From Nitrosospira multiformis (lineage in GTDB: Bacteria; Pseudomonadota; Gammaproteobacteria; Burkholderiales; Nitrosomonadaceae), in the NCBI RefSeq assembly GCF_003050865.1, contig NZ_QAOK01000009.1:41449-105448 (forward strand): 64,000 nt of DNA. Direction: 5' to 3'. The notes beneath the pieces were generated by a model that saw only the letters and a program-made list of their open reading frames with translations, was not told the DNA's origin and made no database searches. This document shows positions 16,254-26,237 of the stretch, one piece after another (positions within the stretch are counted from its first letter, which is position 1; every line of letters starts with the position of its first letter). Position numbers and translations under genes: made by a program.

Positions 16254-19154
16254 TTACGGCTGCTGAGCTACTGGGGAACGTGAAGCCTGGCTCGCAGCAC
16301 GTTGTATCAATTTGCTCAATTCACGCAACCACAGCACGCAACTGGCTACTCCTGCGCAAAGCAGCCAGTCCCGCAGACTCAGACTGACGGTGGAGAATGC
16401 GTGCTGTAGAAATGGCACGTAAATTACGGCGATCTGCAGCAGGAGCGACAGCAGAATCGCGCCCCACAGCCATTTATTGGAGAATAAGCCGACGAATGCG
16501 CTCTGTTTATCAGAACGCGCATTCAGCACATTAAAGAGGGAAAACAATACCAGAGTATTGAAAGCCATTGTTTGTGCATAGTGTGTGCTGCCCGAGCCTT
16601 CTATAAGGCCTTGCGGAAGGCAGGCGTCGATCACCAGCAGCGTTCCCACTGCCGTGATTACACCTACAAAGGCGATGCCGAACCACATTTCAGATGTTAT
16701 CACACGTTCTCCCTTTGCCCGGGGAGGTCTGCGCATGACATGCGCTCCTGCCGGATCGACGCCTAGCGCGAGGGCGGGAGCTCCATCGGTTACAAGATTA
16801 ACCCACAGCAGTTGCGTTGCCAGCAGGGGCAGCACAATAAGTCCGTCCCCCGTCTGCAATCCAATGATATTTGCGAGTAGCACGCCGAAAAACATCACGA
16901 GCACTTCTCCTATGTTGGACGAGAGCAGATAGCGTAAAAATTTTCGAATATTGGAGAAGATGGTGCGACCTTCTTCCACCGCTGCCACGATCGACGCAAA
17001 ATTGTCATCCGTGAGAACCATGTCAGCCGCTTCCCTGGAGACGTCCGTCCCTGTGATTCCCATGGCCACTCCAATATCCGAAGTTTTCAGGGCGGGCGCG
17101 TCGTTTACGCCATCGCCGGTCATCGCAATGACTTCACCCCCTCTCTGTAGCGCTTTGACAATCCAGAGCTTGTGTTCCGGGTTCACGCGCGCATACACGG
17201 AAACTTCCTGTACGGTGCGATCAAGCTCCTCATCCGAGAGTTGCTCAAGTTTTGCACCCGTAACAACCTGTTTATCTCCAGCTATTCCCAGTTGCGCGGC
17301 GATAACGGTTGCGGTTACAGGATGATCGCCTGTGATCATTATCGGCCTGATACCTGCAGCCTTTGCCTGGCTGACGGCGTTTTTCGCTTCCTCGCGTGGA
17401 GGGTCGATCATGCCGATCAGCCCTACGAATACCAGGTTGTACTCGATGCTTTCATCCGTTCCATTGGCTTTGAACGCATCAGAGGGGACGGACCGGAACG
17501 CGACACCGAGAGAACGTAATGCCTCAGTTGCCAATTCCTCATTCAGCTTCAGGATCTCGCCGCGGCGCTCCGGAGTTAGAGACCTGGTTTCTTCCCCCAC
17601 CAGTTCAAAGGAGCAGTGGGCGAGCAATGCATCGGGCGCTCCCTTTGTAAAAACAAGCAGGCACTCACGTTTTTTTGCATCGACATGTAGCGTCGTCATC
17701 AATTTACGCTCCGAGGAGAAGGGAAGCTCGCTCACACGCTCGAATTGTTCATCCAGTGCATCAGCCTCCACTCCTGCCTTGCGCGCCGCGACGATAAGTG
17801 CCCCTTCGGTTGGATCGCCCTGTACCCTCCATCCATCCACATCATGCTGCAATACAGCGTTACTGGCCCTGTCGGCGATGGTCAAAGCGCGCTCAAGCTC
17901 ATGACGCAACGCGCCTTCAATTCTGCCACCCGCTTTATCTTCCTCTATGACAACTGGATCAGTTTGAAGCAAATTATCCGGATATTCTTTATTATCCACA
18001 GGACTATAGCGGCGCACCTCGCCTTTGGGTGAATAGCCGGTACCTGTCATTTCGATGCGTCCACTTGCCGTAACAACTACCCGGACTGTCATTTCATTTT
18101 TTGTCAGAGTGCCTGTTTTATCGGAAGCGATAATGGTTGCGGAACCAAGCGTTTCGACTGCAGGGAGATGACGTACTATTGCATTTCTGCGCGCCATGCG
18201 TTGGACGCCTAAGGCAAGTACAGCTGTTACCACGGCAGGCAAACCTTCGGGTATGGCGGCAACAGCAAGAGCTACTCCCAGTATGAGAACGTCTATAAGT
18301 ACAGCCAGACTGCTTACATTCCCTACGAGAATAATCGTGGTAATCATGATGACGGCAATTGCCATCACGATTATTCCCAGTAGTTTGCCGACGTGCGCAA
18401 GTTCTTTTTGCAACAACGTTGTCTCTGGCGGCACCGTTGCCAACATTCCTGCGATATGCCCCATCTGGGTTTGCTCGCCGATTGCCACCACCAGTGCATG
18501 CGCATGGCCGAAAGTAACGGCGGTTCCACTAAAGATCATATTATGGCGATCTCCAAGCTCGGCCTGTTCCATGATGAGCTCAGTATCCTTGGACACCGGT
18601 AGACTCTCGCCAGTGAGTGCCGCTTCAGTCGTTTGTAGTGCGGTGGTTTGAATAAGCCGTGCGTCCGCAGGGATGGTATCGCCTTCTTCAACGAGAATGA
18701 TATCGCCAGGCACCAGTTCTGTTGCAACAACAGAGCGCTGTACTCCGCCGCGGATGACCTTGGCACGTGCTGCCGACATCTGGCGTAAGGCAGCGACTGC
18801 TTCTTCCGCTCTGGATTCCTGAATGTAACCCATGATCGCGTTGAGCAGCACTACTGCAAAGATAGCGATTGCCTCATAAGGTAAAGCGGATTCGCGTTCA
18901 TAAAGCCACAGGCCTGCCGAAATTGCCGTTGCAATCAGCAGAAGGATAACCAGTACATTCTGGAACTGAGCGAGAAACTTTTGCCAGCGGGGAACAACTT
19001 TTCCGGCTGGCAGTTCATTTCTGCCGTATCTATCCAGCCGGGCCAGCGCTTCTGTATCGCTCAAGCCAAGCTGGGTATTCGTTTCGTAGGCGGAGGCCAG
19101 TTCTTGAATGGATTGCTGATATGAGTCTTTTTTATTTTGCTCGGATGTATGCAA
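16254..19154 (-). CDS. P-type cation-transporting ATPase (Ca2+-ATPase-like, P2 type)
   Basis: The 966-residue protein has all P-type ATPase domains: actuator loop with TGES (181-184), membrane segment 4 with AAIPEGLP (300-306), phosphorylated Asp345 in SDKTGTLT, nucleotide-binding KGAPDALL, hinge TGDGVNDAPALK, and ten membrane segments with the C-terminal cation-ATPase domain. The PEGLP motif, the N-terminal cation-ATPase domain (QELASAYETNTQLGLSDTEA) and the length point to the SERCA/PacL-type group rather than to metal or K+ pumps. The exported ion is probably Ca2+ or Mn2+. The start is TTG at 19154; no better ATG exists in frame. It is a single-gene unit. Confidence 0.92.
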   Translation of the reverse strand: MHTSEQNKKDSYQQSIQELASAYETNTQLGLSDTEALARLDRYGRNELPAGKVVPRWQKFLAQFQNVLVILLLIATAISAGLWLYERESALPYEAIAIFAVVLLNAIMGYIQESRAEEAVAALRQMSAARAKVIRGGVQRSVVATELVPGDIILVEEGDTIPADARLIQTTALQTTEAALTGESLPVSKDTELIMEQAELGDRHNMIFSGTAVTFGHAHALVVAIGEQTQMGHIAGMLATVPPETTLLQKELAHVGKLLGIIVMAIAVIMITTIILVGNVSSLAVLIDVLILGVALAVAAIPEGLPAVVTAVLALGVQRMARRNAIVRHLPAVETLGSATIIASDKTGTLTKNEMTVRVVVTASGRIEMTGTGYSPKGEVRRYSPVDNKEYPDNLLQTDPVVIEEDKAGGRIEGALRHELERALTIADRASNAVLQHDVDGWRVQGDPTEGALIVAARKAGVEADALDEQFERVSELPFSSERKLMTTLHVDAKKRECLLVFTKGAPDALLAHCSFELVGEETRSLTPERRGEILKLNEELATEALRSLGVAFRSVPSDAFKANGTDESIEYNLVFVGLIGMIDPPREEAKNAVSQAKAAGIRPIMITGDHPVTATVIAAQLGIAGDKQVVTGAKLEQLSDEELDRTVQEVSVYARVNPEHKLWIVKALQRGGEVIAMTGDGVNDAPALKTSDIGVAMGITGTDVSREAADMVLTDDNFASIVAAVEEGRTIFSNIRKFLRYLLSSNIGEVLVMFFGVLLANIIGLQTGDGLIVLPLLATQLLWVNLVTDGAPALALGVDPAGAHVMRRPPRAKGERVITSEMWFGIAFVGVITAVGTLLVIDACLPQGLIEGSGSTHYAQTMAFNTLVLFSLFNVLNARSDKQSAFVGLFSNKWLWGAILLSLLLQIAVIYVPFLQHAFSTVSLSLRDWLLCAGVASCVLWLRELSKLIQRAASQASRSPVAQQP

Positions 19155-19562
19155 TGTTCATCTGCCTGCTTCTTGTTTTCCTTATTCGTTCCTTAACATA
19201 AGGGGCCTTGAACAGATACTTGCTGGCGCAACCGGATACTGGATACTGGCGAAAAGGCAGTGATAATCGGCACTGTGCGTTGGAACGATCGATTTTAACT
19301 GCAATTCACTCATCCAGAGGACTGTTCAAGAGATTCTTGTACTGAAGATAGGCTGGAAAAAATAACAGGGTAGCAGAAGCAGGAGTTACATAGATAGCTA
19401 ACAAAAGATCGGTGGACCGGTGTTCCAGGGATGAGATCTCTATACATCGACAAGCTTTTCGAATTTCTTTGAAGAAAGTGGTTTGCCAATATGGCAGCAG
19501 AGTGTTTTGATCGTACCAGGGGGAGGAGTTGGTACGATCTTTGAGTTTGAGAACTACTACAG
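19155..19562. other. intergenic region
   Basis: Four hundred bases lie between the ATPase gene and the SRPBCC gene. The only notable element is the hairpin at 19509-19539. The minus-strand frame 19306-19635 overlaps the next gene and lacks protein-like composition. I see nothing else. Confidence 0.5.
19509..19539 (-). terminator. stable hairpin after the SRPBCC gene
   Basis: GATCGTACCA (19509-19518) and TGGTACGATC (19530-19539) form a perfect 10-bp stem with an 11-base loop, 24 bases past the stop codon of the minus-strand gene. There is no T-run, so it may stabilise the 3' end rather than terminate by itself. Confidence 0.45.
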
Positions 19563-20108
19563 CTAATGTTGTCCGACCGAACCGCGCCACGCTCCGGTTT
19601 CCTTTCCGTGGCTTTCGAGAAATTCCTTGAAGCACTGGAGATTTTCGCTCGTACGCGCCTTTACTGCCCCCAGAGCGTCCCCCAGTCCTTCAAGGAAGCC
19701 CTGGGGTCCATAATCCATCTTCAGCACCACTCGGGTTTTTGAGTCTGAGATTCCGTAGAAGCTTACAACACCCGAATTTTTGGCACCACTCGTGCTATGC
19801 CAGGCGATCCGCTGATCGGGAATCTGTTCCGTAATCTCGGCATCCCATTCTTCTTCCTTGCCTGCGATCTCTGCCCGCCAATGCGAGTGGGTATCATCGA
19901 TCTGTCGTACTTCGCGCACACCTTTCATGAACCTGGGAAATTCTTCAAATTGAGTCCATTGATTATATGCAGTACTAACTGGCACATTGACTTCGATAGA
20001 GTTCTCCACCGTCGATGTGTATCCCGCCTCCCTCGATTTCCGGAATGTTTTCGATAACATCAGTCCCCCTGCAGCAACTGCGGCGAGTGCCACTATTCTT
20101 CCTAGCAT
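19563..20108 (-). CDS. SRPBCC family (polyketide cyclase/dehydrase-like) protein with N-terminal anchor
   Basis: The start at 20108 is chosen because CAGGGGGT lies 5 bases upstream; the frame extends to 20141 without a ribosome site. The 181-residue product begins with a short membrane helix (MLGRIVALAAVAAGGLML) and then a START-like SRPBCC domain (IEVNVPVSTAYNQWTQFEEF, PRFMKGVREV, and the C-terminal helix LGAVKARTSENLQCFKEFLE). Such proteins bind hydrophobic ligands in a helix-grip fold; the ligand is unknown. Similar small anchored SRPBCC proteins occur beside stress and envelope genes in Betaproteobacteria. It is a single gene, ended by the hairpin at 19509. Confidence 0.82.
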   Translation of the reverse strand: MLGRIVALAAVAAGGLMLSKTFRKSREAGYTSTVENSIEVNVPVSTAYNQWTQFEEFPRFMKGVREVRQIDDTHSHWRAEIAGKEEEWDAEITEQIPDQRIAWHSTSGAKNSGVVSFYGISDSKTRVVLKMDYGPQGFLEGLGDALGAVKARTSENLQCFKEFLESHGKETGAWRGSVGQH

Positions 20109-20433
20109 TTTTACCCCCTGTAGACTTGATTTCATTGGCACGAGCCCCGTATTTTTCCAAGCGGGAAGCCTCTCAGTTTCATGAAAAATTTACTGATATT
20201 CTCAATAATAGGTTTTTCGGGCTGGAATTCTGTGCGGTTGTGCACGTAATCGCAATTGCGCGACGAAGCAACTGCAGAGGCTGCATGTATCCAAGGACAA
20301 CGTTATCCAAGGTGCACTATCGCACTGATAACCAAATATCGGCCAAATATCATTCGATCAACTGCCAGCTGAAATATGCAAAAAGCAGATTGCAGGAAAA
20401 TCCTCTCCTCAAAGACGATTGAGCGATTGAAAA

Positions 20434-20862
20434 ATGAATATGCCAGGGTTTACTGCCGAAGCAGCAATATATAGAACGAGTTCACAATATACTGCCAGCT
20501 ATATGGCCCGCCACCCCGGATCGGGCCTCAACAATAGCCTTGTCATTTCCCCTCAAGCATGCAGTTTTGGTAGAAACATTCTTTGTAACGGCTGGATTCT
20601 GGGTTGCATCGGGTGCACTGCATTTTTTCCGTCAGTTCCCGGCATGATTGCATGCTATGCGGCCTGCATGGGCTCGATGTTCGCCTATTGCCGTAATTGT
20701 CTGGACTTTATCGATATACCAGAGAATAGTAATGGTAGTGGTGGCGGTAGCGGCGGGGGAGGGCCTCCTGCCGGAGGGACCTGTTTCCCGAATAAATGCT
20801 GCGAGTGGGGTGAAAACGGCGAGTGTACGCTGTGCATTCCCCGGAACGCTGTTTGCCCATAA
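20434..20862 (+). CDS. cysteine-rich protein of unknown function
   Basis: The 142-residue product has an unusual make-up with fourteen cysteines. The N-terminus is MNMPGFTAEAAIYRTSSQY, resembling the PGFTAEASLY-type leader found in small cysteine-rich proteins of several bacteria. A hydrophobic cysteine-bearing middle follows (ILCNGWILGCIGCTAFFP, then MIACYAACMG), then a Gly/Ser linker (about residues 98-110) and a compact cysteine-rich end (GTCFPNKCCEWGENGECTLC). It is possibly a secreted or modified peptide with a cleavable leader. No modification enzyme or exporter is adjacent, and no typical Sec signal is seen. It is monocistronic with a weak ribosome site. Confidence 0.6.
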   Translation: MNMPGFTAEAAIYRTSSQYTASYMARHPGSGLNNSLVISPQACSFGRNILCNGWILGCIGCTAFFPSVPGMIACYAACMGSMFAYCRNCLDFIDIPENSNGSGGGSGGGGPPAGGTCFPNKCCEWGENGECTLCIPRNAVCP

Positions 20863-20956
20863 CGGTCAAAGTAACTGAATTAAAAAGATAATTCCTGGAT
20901 AAGGATAGGTGGCCTGCCATAAATCCCGATTGCGGAGATCCTCAAGAAGCAACCGG

Positions 20957-21643
20957 TCAGATTTCTATTATGGCTTTCAAAGGCAGGTGATCCGATGCAA
21001 TCCGTGCGAGGCCGCTGGTATGAGCTTCGAGGCTTTTCAGTCGGCGGCGCGGATGCACCCACAGACGGTCCAGCGCCATGAAAGGTTTTCGCGCGGGAAA
21101 TGTGGCGCAATGAGGGGGACGCTTGAAGTGAGCGTGCAACCAGCGAAGAGGGCGCCCCCACAGGAACCATTCATTGAGGTCGCCCATTAACACATAGGTC
21201 TCCGTAAGACGGATTTCAAACAGCTTAAGCAGGTGGCGCACCTGTTGCCGTCGTTCCCAAGGTCGCAGGCCGAGGTGGGTTGCAACCACATGGACCTGTC
21301 GCTCGTTCCACGCAAGAGTGACATCGAGCGCCCCGCGCGGCTCCCGCCCGGGCAGGGTGAGATCTATCCGATTTACTGCCACGACCGGAAGCCTCGTTAA
21401 CAGGGCGTTTCCATAGTGATGTGTACGGCGCACCAGGGTTGGTCCGGCAATGGCGGTAAGTCCGGTCTTCGCTGCGAAATAATCCAGCAGGTCATAACCT
21501 TCAATCTGGCGATGCTCTACTTCCTGCAGAGCAACTACATCCGCATTCATCTCCTGCAGAACGTTTATGATGCGATCAGGTTTAAAGCGTCCGTCGGCGC
21601 CGATACAACCGTGTATATTGTAGGTGGCCAATGTCATCTGCAT
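20957..21643 (-). CDS. endonuclease/exonuclease/phosphatase family protein
   Basis: The 228-residue product is a small, complete EEP-fold hydrolase. Conserved pieces in order: LATYNIHGC (Asn metal/phosphate site), DVVALQEVE (metal-binding Glu), GNALLTRLPV, VVATHLGL, YVLMGDLNEW (catalytic Asp and Asn), and ASDHLPLKAII (terminal Asp-His). These enzymes cleave phosphodiester bonds in nucleic acids, inositol phosphates or lipids. It lies 92 bases downstream of the phospholipase D/VTT gene on the same strand. That pairing is common in Proteobacteria and suggests a shared role in phospholipid or envelope metabolism. Confidence 0.9.
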   Translation of the reverse strand: MQMTLATYNIHGCIGADGRFKPDRIINVLQEMNADVVALQEVEHRQIEGYDLLDYFAAKTGLTAIAGPTLVRRTHHYGNALLTRLPVVAVNRIDLTLPGREPRGALDVTLAWNERQVHVVATHLGLRPWERRQQVRHLLKLFEIRLTETYVLMGDLNEWFLWGRPLRWLHAHFKRPPHCATFPARKPFMALDRLWVHPRRRLKSLEAHTSGLARIASDHLPLKAIIEI

Positions 21644-21735
21644 ATAATTTCATGAATTCCCGTTTTCATGCCCGAACAGGTGTTTAAACTGAAAGCTGCC
21701 GGGCTGAAAGCAGGGAGCCAGCGCCTGGCTAGGCT

Positions 21736-23889
21736 TCAGTCAGATTGAGTAACTGGCGAAGCGTTCATCGTCTCACGCCGGTGGTTCATCCATCTCCAGC
21801 ATGTCCATGCGATAACGATCATGATCGCAGCAACGGCAACCAATGCGGCAAACGCGGGCAGATCAGGCTTCTGGATAGTGGCAGCCAGCTGATCCGTAAA
21901 AACGGATATGCCGGTTATCCCTGGCAGCAAGCCTACTGCGCTTCCCAGCATGAAATCCCGGAAACGGATCCGCGACGCTCCTGCAACGAGATTGATGACC
22001 GTGAATGGAGCGAGCGGTATAATCCTGAGAGCGATGATAGTCATCAGACCGCGTCGGGCAAGGCGTTTGTTCAGTTCCCTGATTTTTTTCCCGGCAAAGC
22101 GCCAAACTGTATGGCGCCCTATCAGGTGGCCGATACTATAGCTGGAGGCTGCACTCAATAGCGCACCCGCCATCGAATAGAAAAAACCGTACCAGGGGCC
22201 AAATACCAGCGCGCATACCACAATAAGCACAGTGAGGGGAAATGCAACCAGACCACCGAGAAGGAATATAGCGAGCGTAATGAATGGAGCAGCTGGAGAG
22301 CGCTCGAATTCGGCCGCAAGCGTTACCAGGGTCCTGACGTCTATCCATTCCTTGAGTGGCGACCAGCGCCATGCGGCTGCGAGCGCCAATACACTGACCA
22401 GTATCGATACGATAAGACCAATGTGACTTCGCGCAGGGGCGCGCGCTCCCTCGGGAATAAGCTTCGCCATCAGCAGACTCGCATCGAGCGGTTTGTCCGG
22501 GTCCACGATATCCTCGTCCGGCACCAGGGCATCCACATCGGCATCGACTCGAAACTGCCACGGACGTAAGGTACGCCCATGACCTCGCAACGCTTCAATC
22601 GTATGTATCAGCGACCCTTCCTGCGCGAGACGCTCCTCGATTTTGTTGGCGTCCATGTCTAAATGTTCGGCAAGCAGGCGGGTTCTAAAACCAGCTATTG
22701 CCCGGCCTATATCCTCTCTGCCATTCGCTTCAAGCATAAGATCGCATTCGGTATCCAGTCCCATGGAGCGATTATTGAGATTGGCTGATCCGATACGCAG
22801 CCGCTCATCGTCAATAATGATGATCTTGGAGTGGACGTTGACGCATTCGTTGACAAGCCGGGGTATGCATGGCTCATAAAGGGCCAGGCGGTGGTAACGA
22901 TCTGCGGCGACCAGGCGCTTGAGCAAGCGCTCGCGCAGCACATCCATCGTGTATTGCGATAGCCAGCCGACTGTCTGTTCCGCCAGCAGCATGACGACTT
23001 CCGGTCCGTGCTCTTCCTCCAGTCGCCGGACCAGTGCATCCGCTACGATGTGGGTAGTAAAATACTGCGCTTCGATGTAGATGCTATCGCGCGCGGAAGT
23101 GATCAGATCCAGCACCAGCCGTTCCACCTCACGCACTTCTTTCTGGTTTTCATATTCGGGAACAGTGCGGGCGATCGCAACCTCAATGTTCTCAACGTCG
23201 GGTGCAAGATAATCCGGCCAGTAGTTTGGCTCCCCCCTGACCCTGGGAGCAGAAAGTTTCTGTCCCGTTGCAAGAAACCACCGCTCACGCGCCAATTCTC
23301 CCAGTGCGGTTGCGATCGGGCCGGAAACCATCATCTGGATGTCGTGATAAGGCTGCGGTATGGATTCTGTCAGCAAATCCCTGCGGCGCTCGTCACACGC
23401 CGCGTGCTCAGTAGTGTCCCAGCGACCCAGCGTCAGGTCCAGCCCACCCACAAACGCCACCTGGTCGTCAACCACCACGACTTTCTGGTGATGAGAGCCT
23501 CCGGTGGGGTGATGATCATCAAGATGAAAATGCAACCGTCGGTGGCCGTTCCATCGCTGTTTATAGAGAGGAAGCCATTCGCGGTCAGATGCAAACAGCA
23601 TGACGAAATCCCAGTCGAGGACATGAACATGGAGATTTCTGTTACGCTTGACCAGGCTGTTGAGGAAATCACCGAGGGTGATCGGCCAGCCATCGGGTTC
23701 CTCATCCCGTACCAGTTTCAATCTGCTGTCGATGTCCCAGGCCATGATCAATACGGAACGGCGGGCGTGTTTTACCGTTTCCCGGAAAGCACGAAAAAAA
23801 TCCGCTCCATCAACGATAAAAGCAGCCTTGTCCGCGTGCTCGATGCGCCAGCAGTTATTCCCCGGCTTCAGGATGGATGATCCGTTCAT
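21736..23889 (-). CDS. phospholipase D-type protein fused to a VTT (DedA-like) membrane domain
   Basis: The 717-residue fusion has two PLD domains (residues about 1-450) with the HKD motifs HHQKVVVVDDQVAFVGGLD and HSKIIIIDDERLRIGSANLN, and a C-terminal membrane part of about 200 residues with the SNARE-associated/VTT signature (FPLTVLIVVCALVFGPWYGF, then RIIPLAPFTVINLVAGASRI). PLD domains transfer or hydrolyse phosphatidyl groups; VTT/DedA proteins move lipids across the membrane. A start at 23889 (MNGSSILKPGNNCW) fits PLD relatives better than the longer frame to 23958. It overlaps the 123-residue upstream gene by 35 bases and is followed by the EEP hydrolase gene. Confidence 0.9.
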   Translation of the reverse strand: MNGSSILKPGNNCWRIEHADKAAFIVDGADFFRAFRETVKHARRSVLIMAWDIDSRLKLVRDEEPDGWPITLGDFLNSLVKRNRNLHVHVLDWDFVMLFASDREWLPLYKQRWNGHRRLHFHLDDHHPTGGSHHQKVVVVDDQVAFVGGLDLTLGRWDTTEHAACDERRRDLLTESIPQPYHDIQMMVSGPIATALGELARERWFLATGQKLSAPRVRGEPNYWPDYLAPDVENIEVAIARTVPEYENQKEVREVERLVLDLITSARDSIYIEAQYFTTHIVADALVRRLEEEHGPEVVMLLAEQTVGWLSQYTMDVLRERLLKRLVAADRYHRLALYEPCIPRLVNECVNVHSKIIIIDDERLRIGSANLNNRSMGLDTECDLMLEANGREDIGRAIAGFRTRLLAEHLDMDANKIEERLAQEGSLIHTIEALRGHGRTLRPWQFRVDADVDALVPDEDIVDPDKPLDASLLMAKLIPEGARAPARSHIGLIVSILVSVLALAAAWRWSPLKEWIDVRTLVTLAAEFERSPAAPFITLAIFLLGGLVAFPLTVLIVVCALVFGPWYGFFYSMAGALLSAASSYSIGHLIGRHTVWRFAGKKIRELNKRLARRGLMTIIALRIIPLAPFTVINLVAGASRIRFRDFMLGSAVGLLPGITGISVFTDQLAATIQKPDLPAFAALVAVAAIMIVIAWTCWRWMNHRRETMNASPVTQSD

Positions 23890-24226
23890 TGCTTTTGAGA
23901 TTTGCACCGGGAAGTATGATAAAGACTTTTGCAGGGCTTGAAACCCGCACTCTCGCACGGGCGGCGGTTAGAGGTCCTGTGAGCAAGCGGAATTCCTCCA
24001 GACCGCTGACGGCTGCAATATGGGCAAGTAATTCCGGTCCACCTGCTGCGTCAATCTCTTCAAGTTGAGCTGGGGGTTCTCCGGGATGGAGCGTTTCAAA
24101 CAGAGCGTGGTTGTAGTTGGAGGGGAGGGTTATTTCTATTCGCTGCGCCCCTTCCAGTAACAGAGGTATTGATTCAATCGTTTCACGCCCACGCCAGGGC
24201 AATTTGATCAGCGGTTCTTTTTCCAT
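23855..24226 (-). CDS. conserved hypothetical protein, first gene of the PLD operon
   Basis: The 123-residue soluble protein (MEKEPLIKLPWRGRETIESI at the N-terminus; a repetitive IEI/IAW-like beta pattern) has an AGGATAA ribosome site before the ATG. Its last 35 bases overlap the chosen start of the phospholipase D/VTT gene, so translation is probably coupled. I do not recognise a family. It could be a small partner of the lipid-modifying enzyme. Confidence 0.55.
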   Translation of the reverse strand: MEKEPLIKLPWRGRETIESIPLLLEGAQRIEITLPSNYNHALFETLHPGEPPAQLEEIDAAGGPELLAHIAAVSGLEEFRLLTGPLTAARARVRVSSPAKVFIILPGANLKSNERIIHPEAGE

Positions 24227-24637
24227 TTCAAAGTTATCCTATGGCTGAGAAGCTGCTTCGCCCTTAAAAATAACTCGCACCAGGCGTGACCTGCGGTCTA
24301 CTGGAGCATCCTGTTATGGCCCGTTTGCTGCGCACGGCGAGGGCCCCGATGGGGTTGCGGATGAGTCGGCTCTGGAATGCCGGGGTTATACTATGGGCGA
24401 TAAAGGCGATAATGCCTGAGCTATCGCTTCGCGTTCCGTTCGTTTTCGTACATAAAGGGCGCGGGCTTGATAATGGAGGAGGAAGCGCTCTCGACGTGAA
24501 CGGGGAGCGAAGCGCTTGGAGTGAACCGGATGAGGAGAGAGGGGCTACGGGTTTGATGCGTAAAGATGGGGCTTCAGTATATCGGGTGGAAGCTCCCGCA
24601 CGATTCGAGGGTTCAAAAGGTGCAAGCCGGGTAACAG
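24227..24637. other. intergenic region
   Basis: About 410 bases between the convergently oriented end of cbpM and the start of the 123-residue gene, both on the minus strand. A plus-strand frame 24286-24726 overlaps cbpM and is not protein-like. The promoter of the PLD operon should lie near 24240-24300. I see nothing else. Confidence 0.45.
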
Positions 24638-24994
24638 CTACCAGTTATCCAGTACATTCAATCGCATTTGCAAGGTCTCAATTTCATCCAGTAACTGCAG
24701 GGCAAGCGCAACTCCCGCAAGATTGATGCCAAGATCGCTTTGCAGCCGGAGTGCCATTCTGGCGCGACGCATCTGTGTCCCCGTGAAGCGCCAGCAATGC
24801 GGTTCATGCTCTTCCGCCATAATCTGTGGGGTGATCAACCCTTCATCTACCAATTCGATGATATAGCCACTTTGTACCGAGCATGCGTGACTGAACTCCG
24901 TCAGTGTCAACGCGTTCTGTTCATCGACAAGAGTTACCGATAGTTTCGGTGGTGGCGAAGGTGCGTTGTTTCGATGACCGTTTTCGTCGCTCAT
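24638..24994 (-). CDS. cbpM: chaperone modulatory protein CbpM
   Basis: The 118-residue product is the MerR-like small partner that inhibits the J-protein CbpA in the cytoplasm. The core [20 protein letters not shown], then VDEGLITPQ and the helix [20 protein letters not shown], is typical. It starts 4 bases inside the end of cbpA (ATGA overlap), which is the standard cbpAM arrangement and means coupled translation. The N-terminus is longer than in E. coli CbpM by about 20 residues. Confidence 0.9.
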   Translation of the reverse strand: MSDENGHRNNAPSPPPKLSVTLVDEQNALTLTEFSHACSVQSGYIIELVDEGLITPQIMAEEHEPHCWRFTGTQMRRARMALRLQSDLGINLAGVALALQLLDEIETLQMRLNVLDNW

Positions 24995-25971
24995 ATCACT
25001 CCCAGTTTGGCTCGCGGGTTGAACGATTTGAATTGCTCCGCCATGCTGCGGTAAAAGGCCTTGTCTCTTTCATCGGTGGCAGGGGGCGGTGCAATGCGCA
25101 ATACGACGTAGAAATCCCCCGGCGTTTTACCGGGAATACCGCGTCCTCTCAATCGCAGCTTCCGTCCGGTAGTGGAATCGGCAGGTATTTTCAAGTCAAC
25201 CATTCCTTCCGGAGTGGGGACAGTGACCGTTGCGCCCAGGGTCGCTTCCCATGGCGCCACCGGCAGGTCAAGATAGACGTCGTACTCATCCACTCGATAG
25301 ATGGGATGTGAGCGAAACTCGACTTCCAGATACAGGTCGCCCGCTTTTCCCTGACCGTGCCCGGGTGCGCCTTTACCCGTAAGGCGAATGTATTGCCTGG
25401 GCCGAATACCGCGAGGAATAGCCACATTCAACTTATGTTCGCGGGTTGATACATGTCCTTCTGCATCGACCTCCGGCACTTGCAGCGAAATAGTGCGGGT
25501 AGCGCCGTGATATGAATCTTCCAGATCGATCATTATCTTGGCGTACCGATTCTCGCCAGGGGCATGAAAGAAAGCTCCACCAGACCCTCCGTGGGTTTCT
25601 CCTCCGCGTCCCGCTTGCTCTGCACGAAAACTGCGTCCAAACAGGGACTCGAAAAATTCGCTGAACTGGGAAGCATCCGCTCCTGTAAATCCCTGTTGCG
25701 AAAACTCGAAGCCGGCGTTCCAATCCGGTGGAGGACTAAATTCCTGATCGGCTTTCCAGTTTGTGCCAAGGCGGTCATACGCTACGCGCTTCTCCGGATC
25801 CTTGAGCACCTCATAGGCCTCACCCAATTCCTTGAAGCGCGCTTCTGCCTGCGGATCCTTGCTGACATCCGGATGATATTTGCGTGCCAGTTTCCGGTAG
25901 GCGCGCTTGATGTCATCCTGAGAGGCATCTCGGGGGATGCCCATGATTTTGTAGTAATCCTTGAATTCCAT
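24991..25971 (-). CDS. cbpA: curved DNA-binding / DnaJ-class co-chaperone CbpA
   Basis: The 326-residue J-protein starts with a full J domain ([23 protein letters not shown] at 33-35), a Gly/Phe-rich stretch (about 75-140) and two C-terminal client-binding domains ([51 protein letters not shown]). It lacks the zinc-finger domain of DnaJ, which with the downstream cbpM identifies it as CbpA. It acts with DnaK under stress and binds curved DNA in the nucleoid. Confidence 0.93.
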   Translation of the reverse strand: MEFKDYYKIMGIPRDASQDDIKRAYRKLARKYHPDVSKDPQAEARFKELGEAYEVLKDPEKRVAYDRLGTNWKADQEFSPPPDWNAGFEFSQQGFTGADASQFSEFFESLFGRSFRAEQAGRGGETHGGSGGAFFHAPGENRYAKIMIDLEDSYHGATRTISLQVPEVDAEGHVSTREHKLNVAIPRGIRPRQYIRLTGKGAPGHGQGKAGDLYLEVEFRSHPIYRVDEYDVYLDLPVAPWEATLGATVTVPTPEGMVDLKIPADSTTGRKLRLRGRGIPGKTPGDFYVVLRIAPPPATDERDKAFYRSMAEQFKSFNPRAKLGVI

Positions 25972-26237
25972 TGCGATTACAGTGGAAAGAGACCGTTATG
26001 GGATTGAGATTTCAAGCATAGCCAATCCCGCAGGAGAATGTAACTACTGCCGTACCAAACTTTAGCCGAAAGGTTTGTTTAATAGCAACCTGTAGCGGCC
26101 TGAAGCAGGATCACGAGCAAGGTCGACGTTGCCGATGCAGTTAAGCAACCACCAGACGTAGCGCAGCCTGCTGATGCCGACGCGGTATCGGGCACGTTGG
26201 AGCAGGCATCTGGAGCGCCTCGTCGTCTCATATCCTG

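Noticed and set aside
24286..24726. 146-codon plus-strand frame
   Set aside because: It overlaps cbpM antisense and has no recognisable motif or ribosome site.
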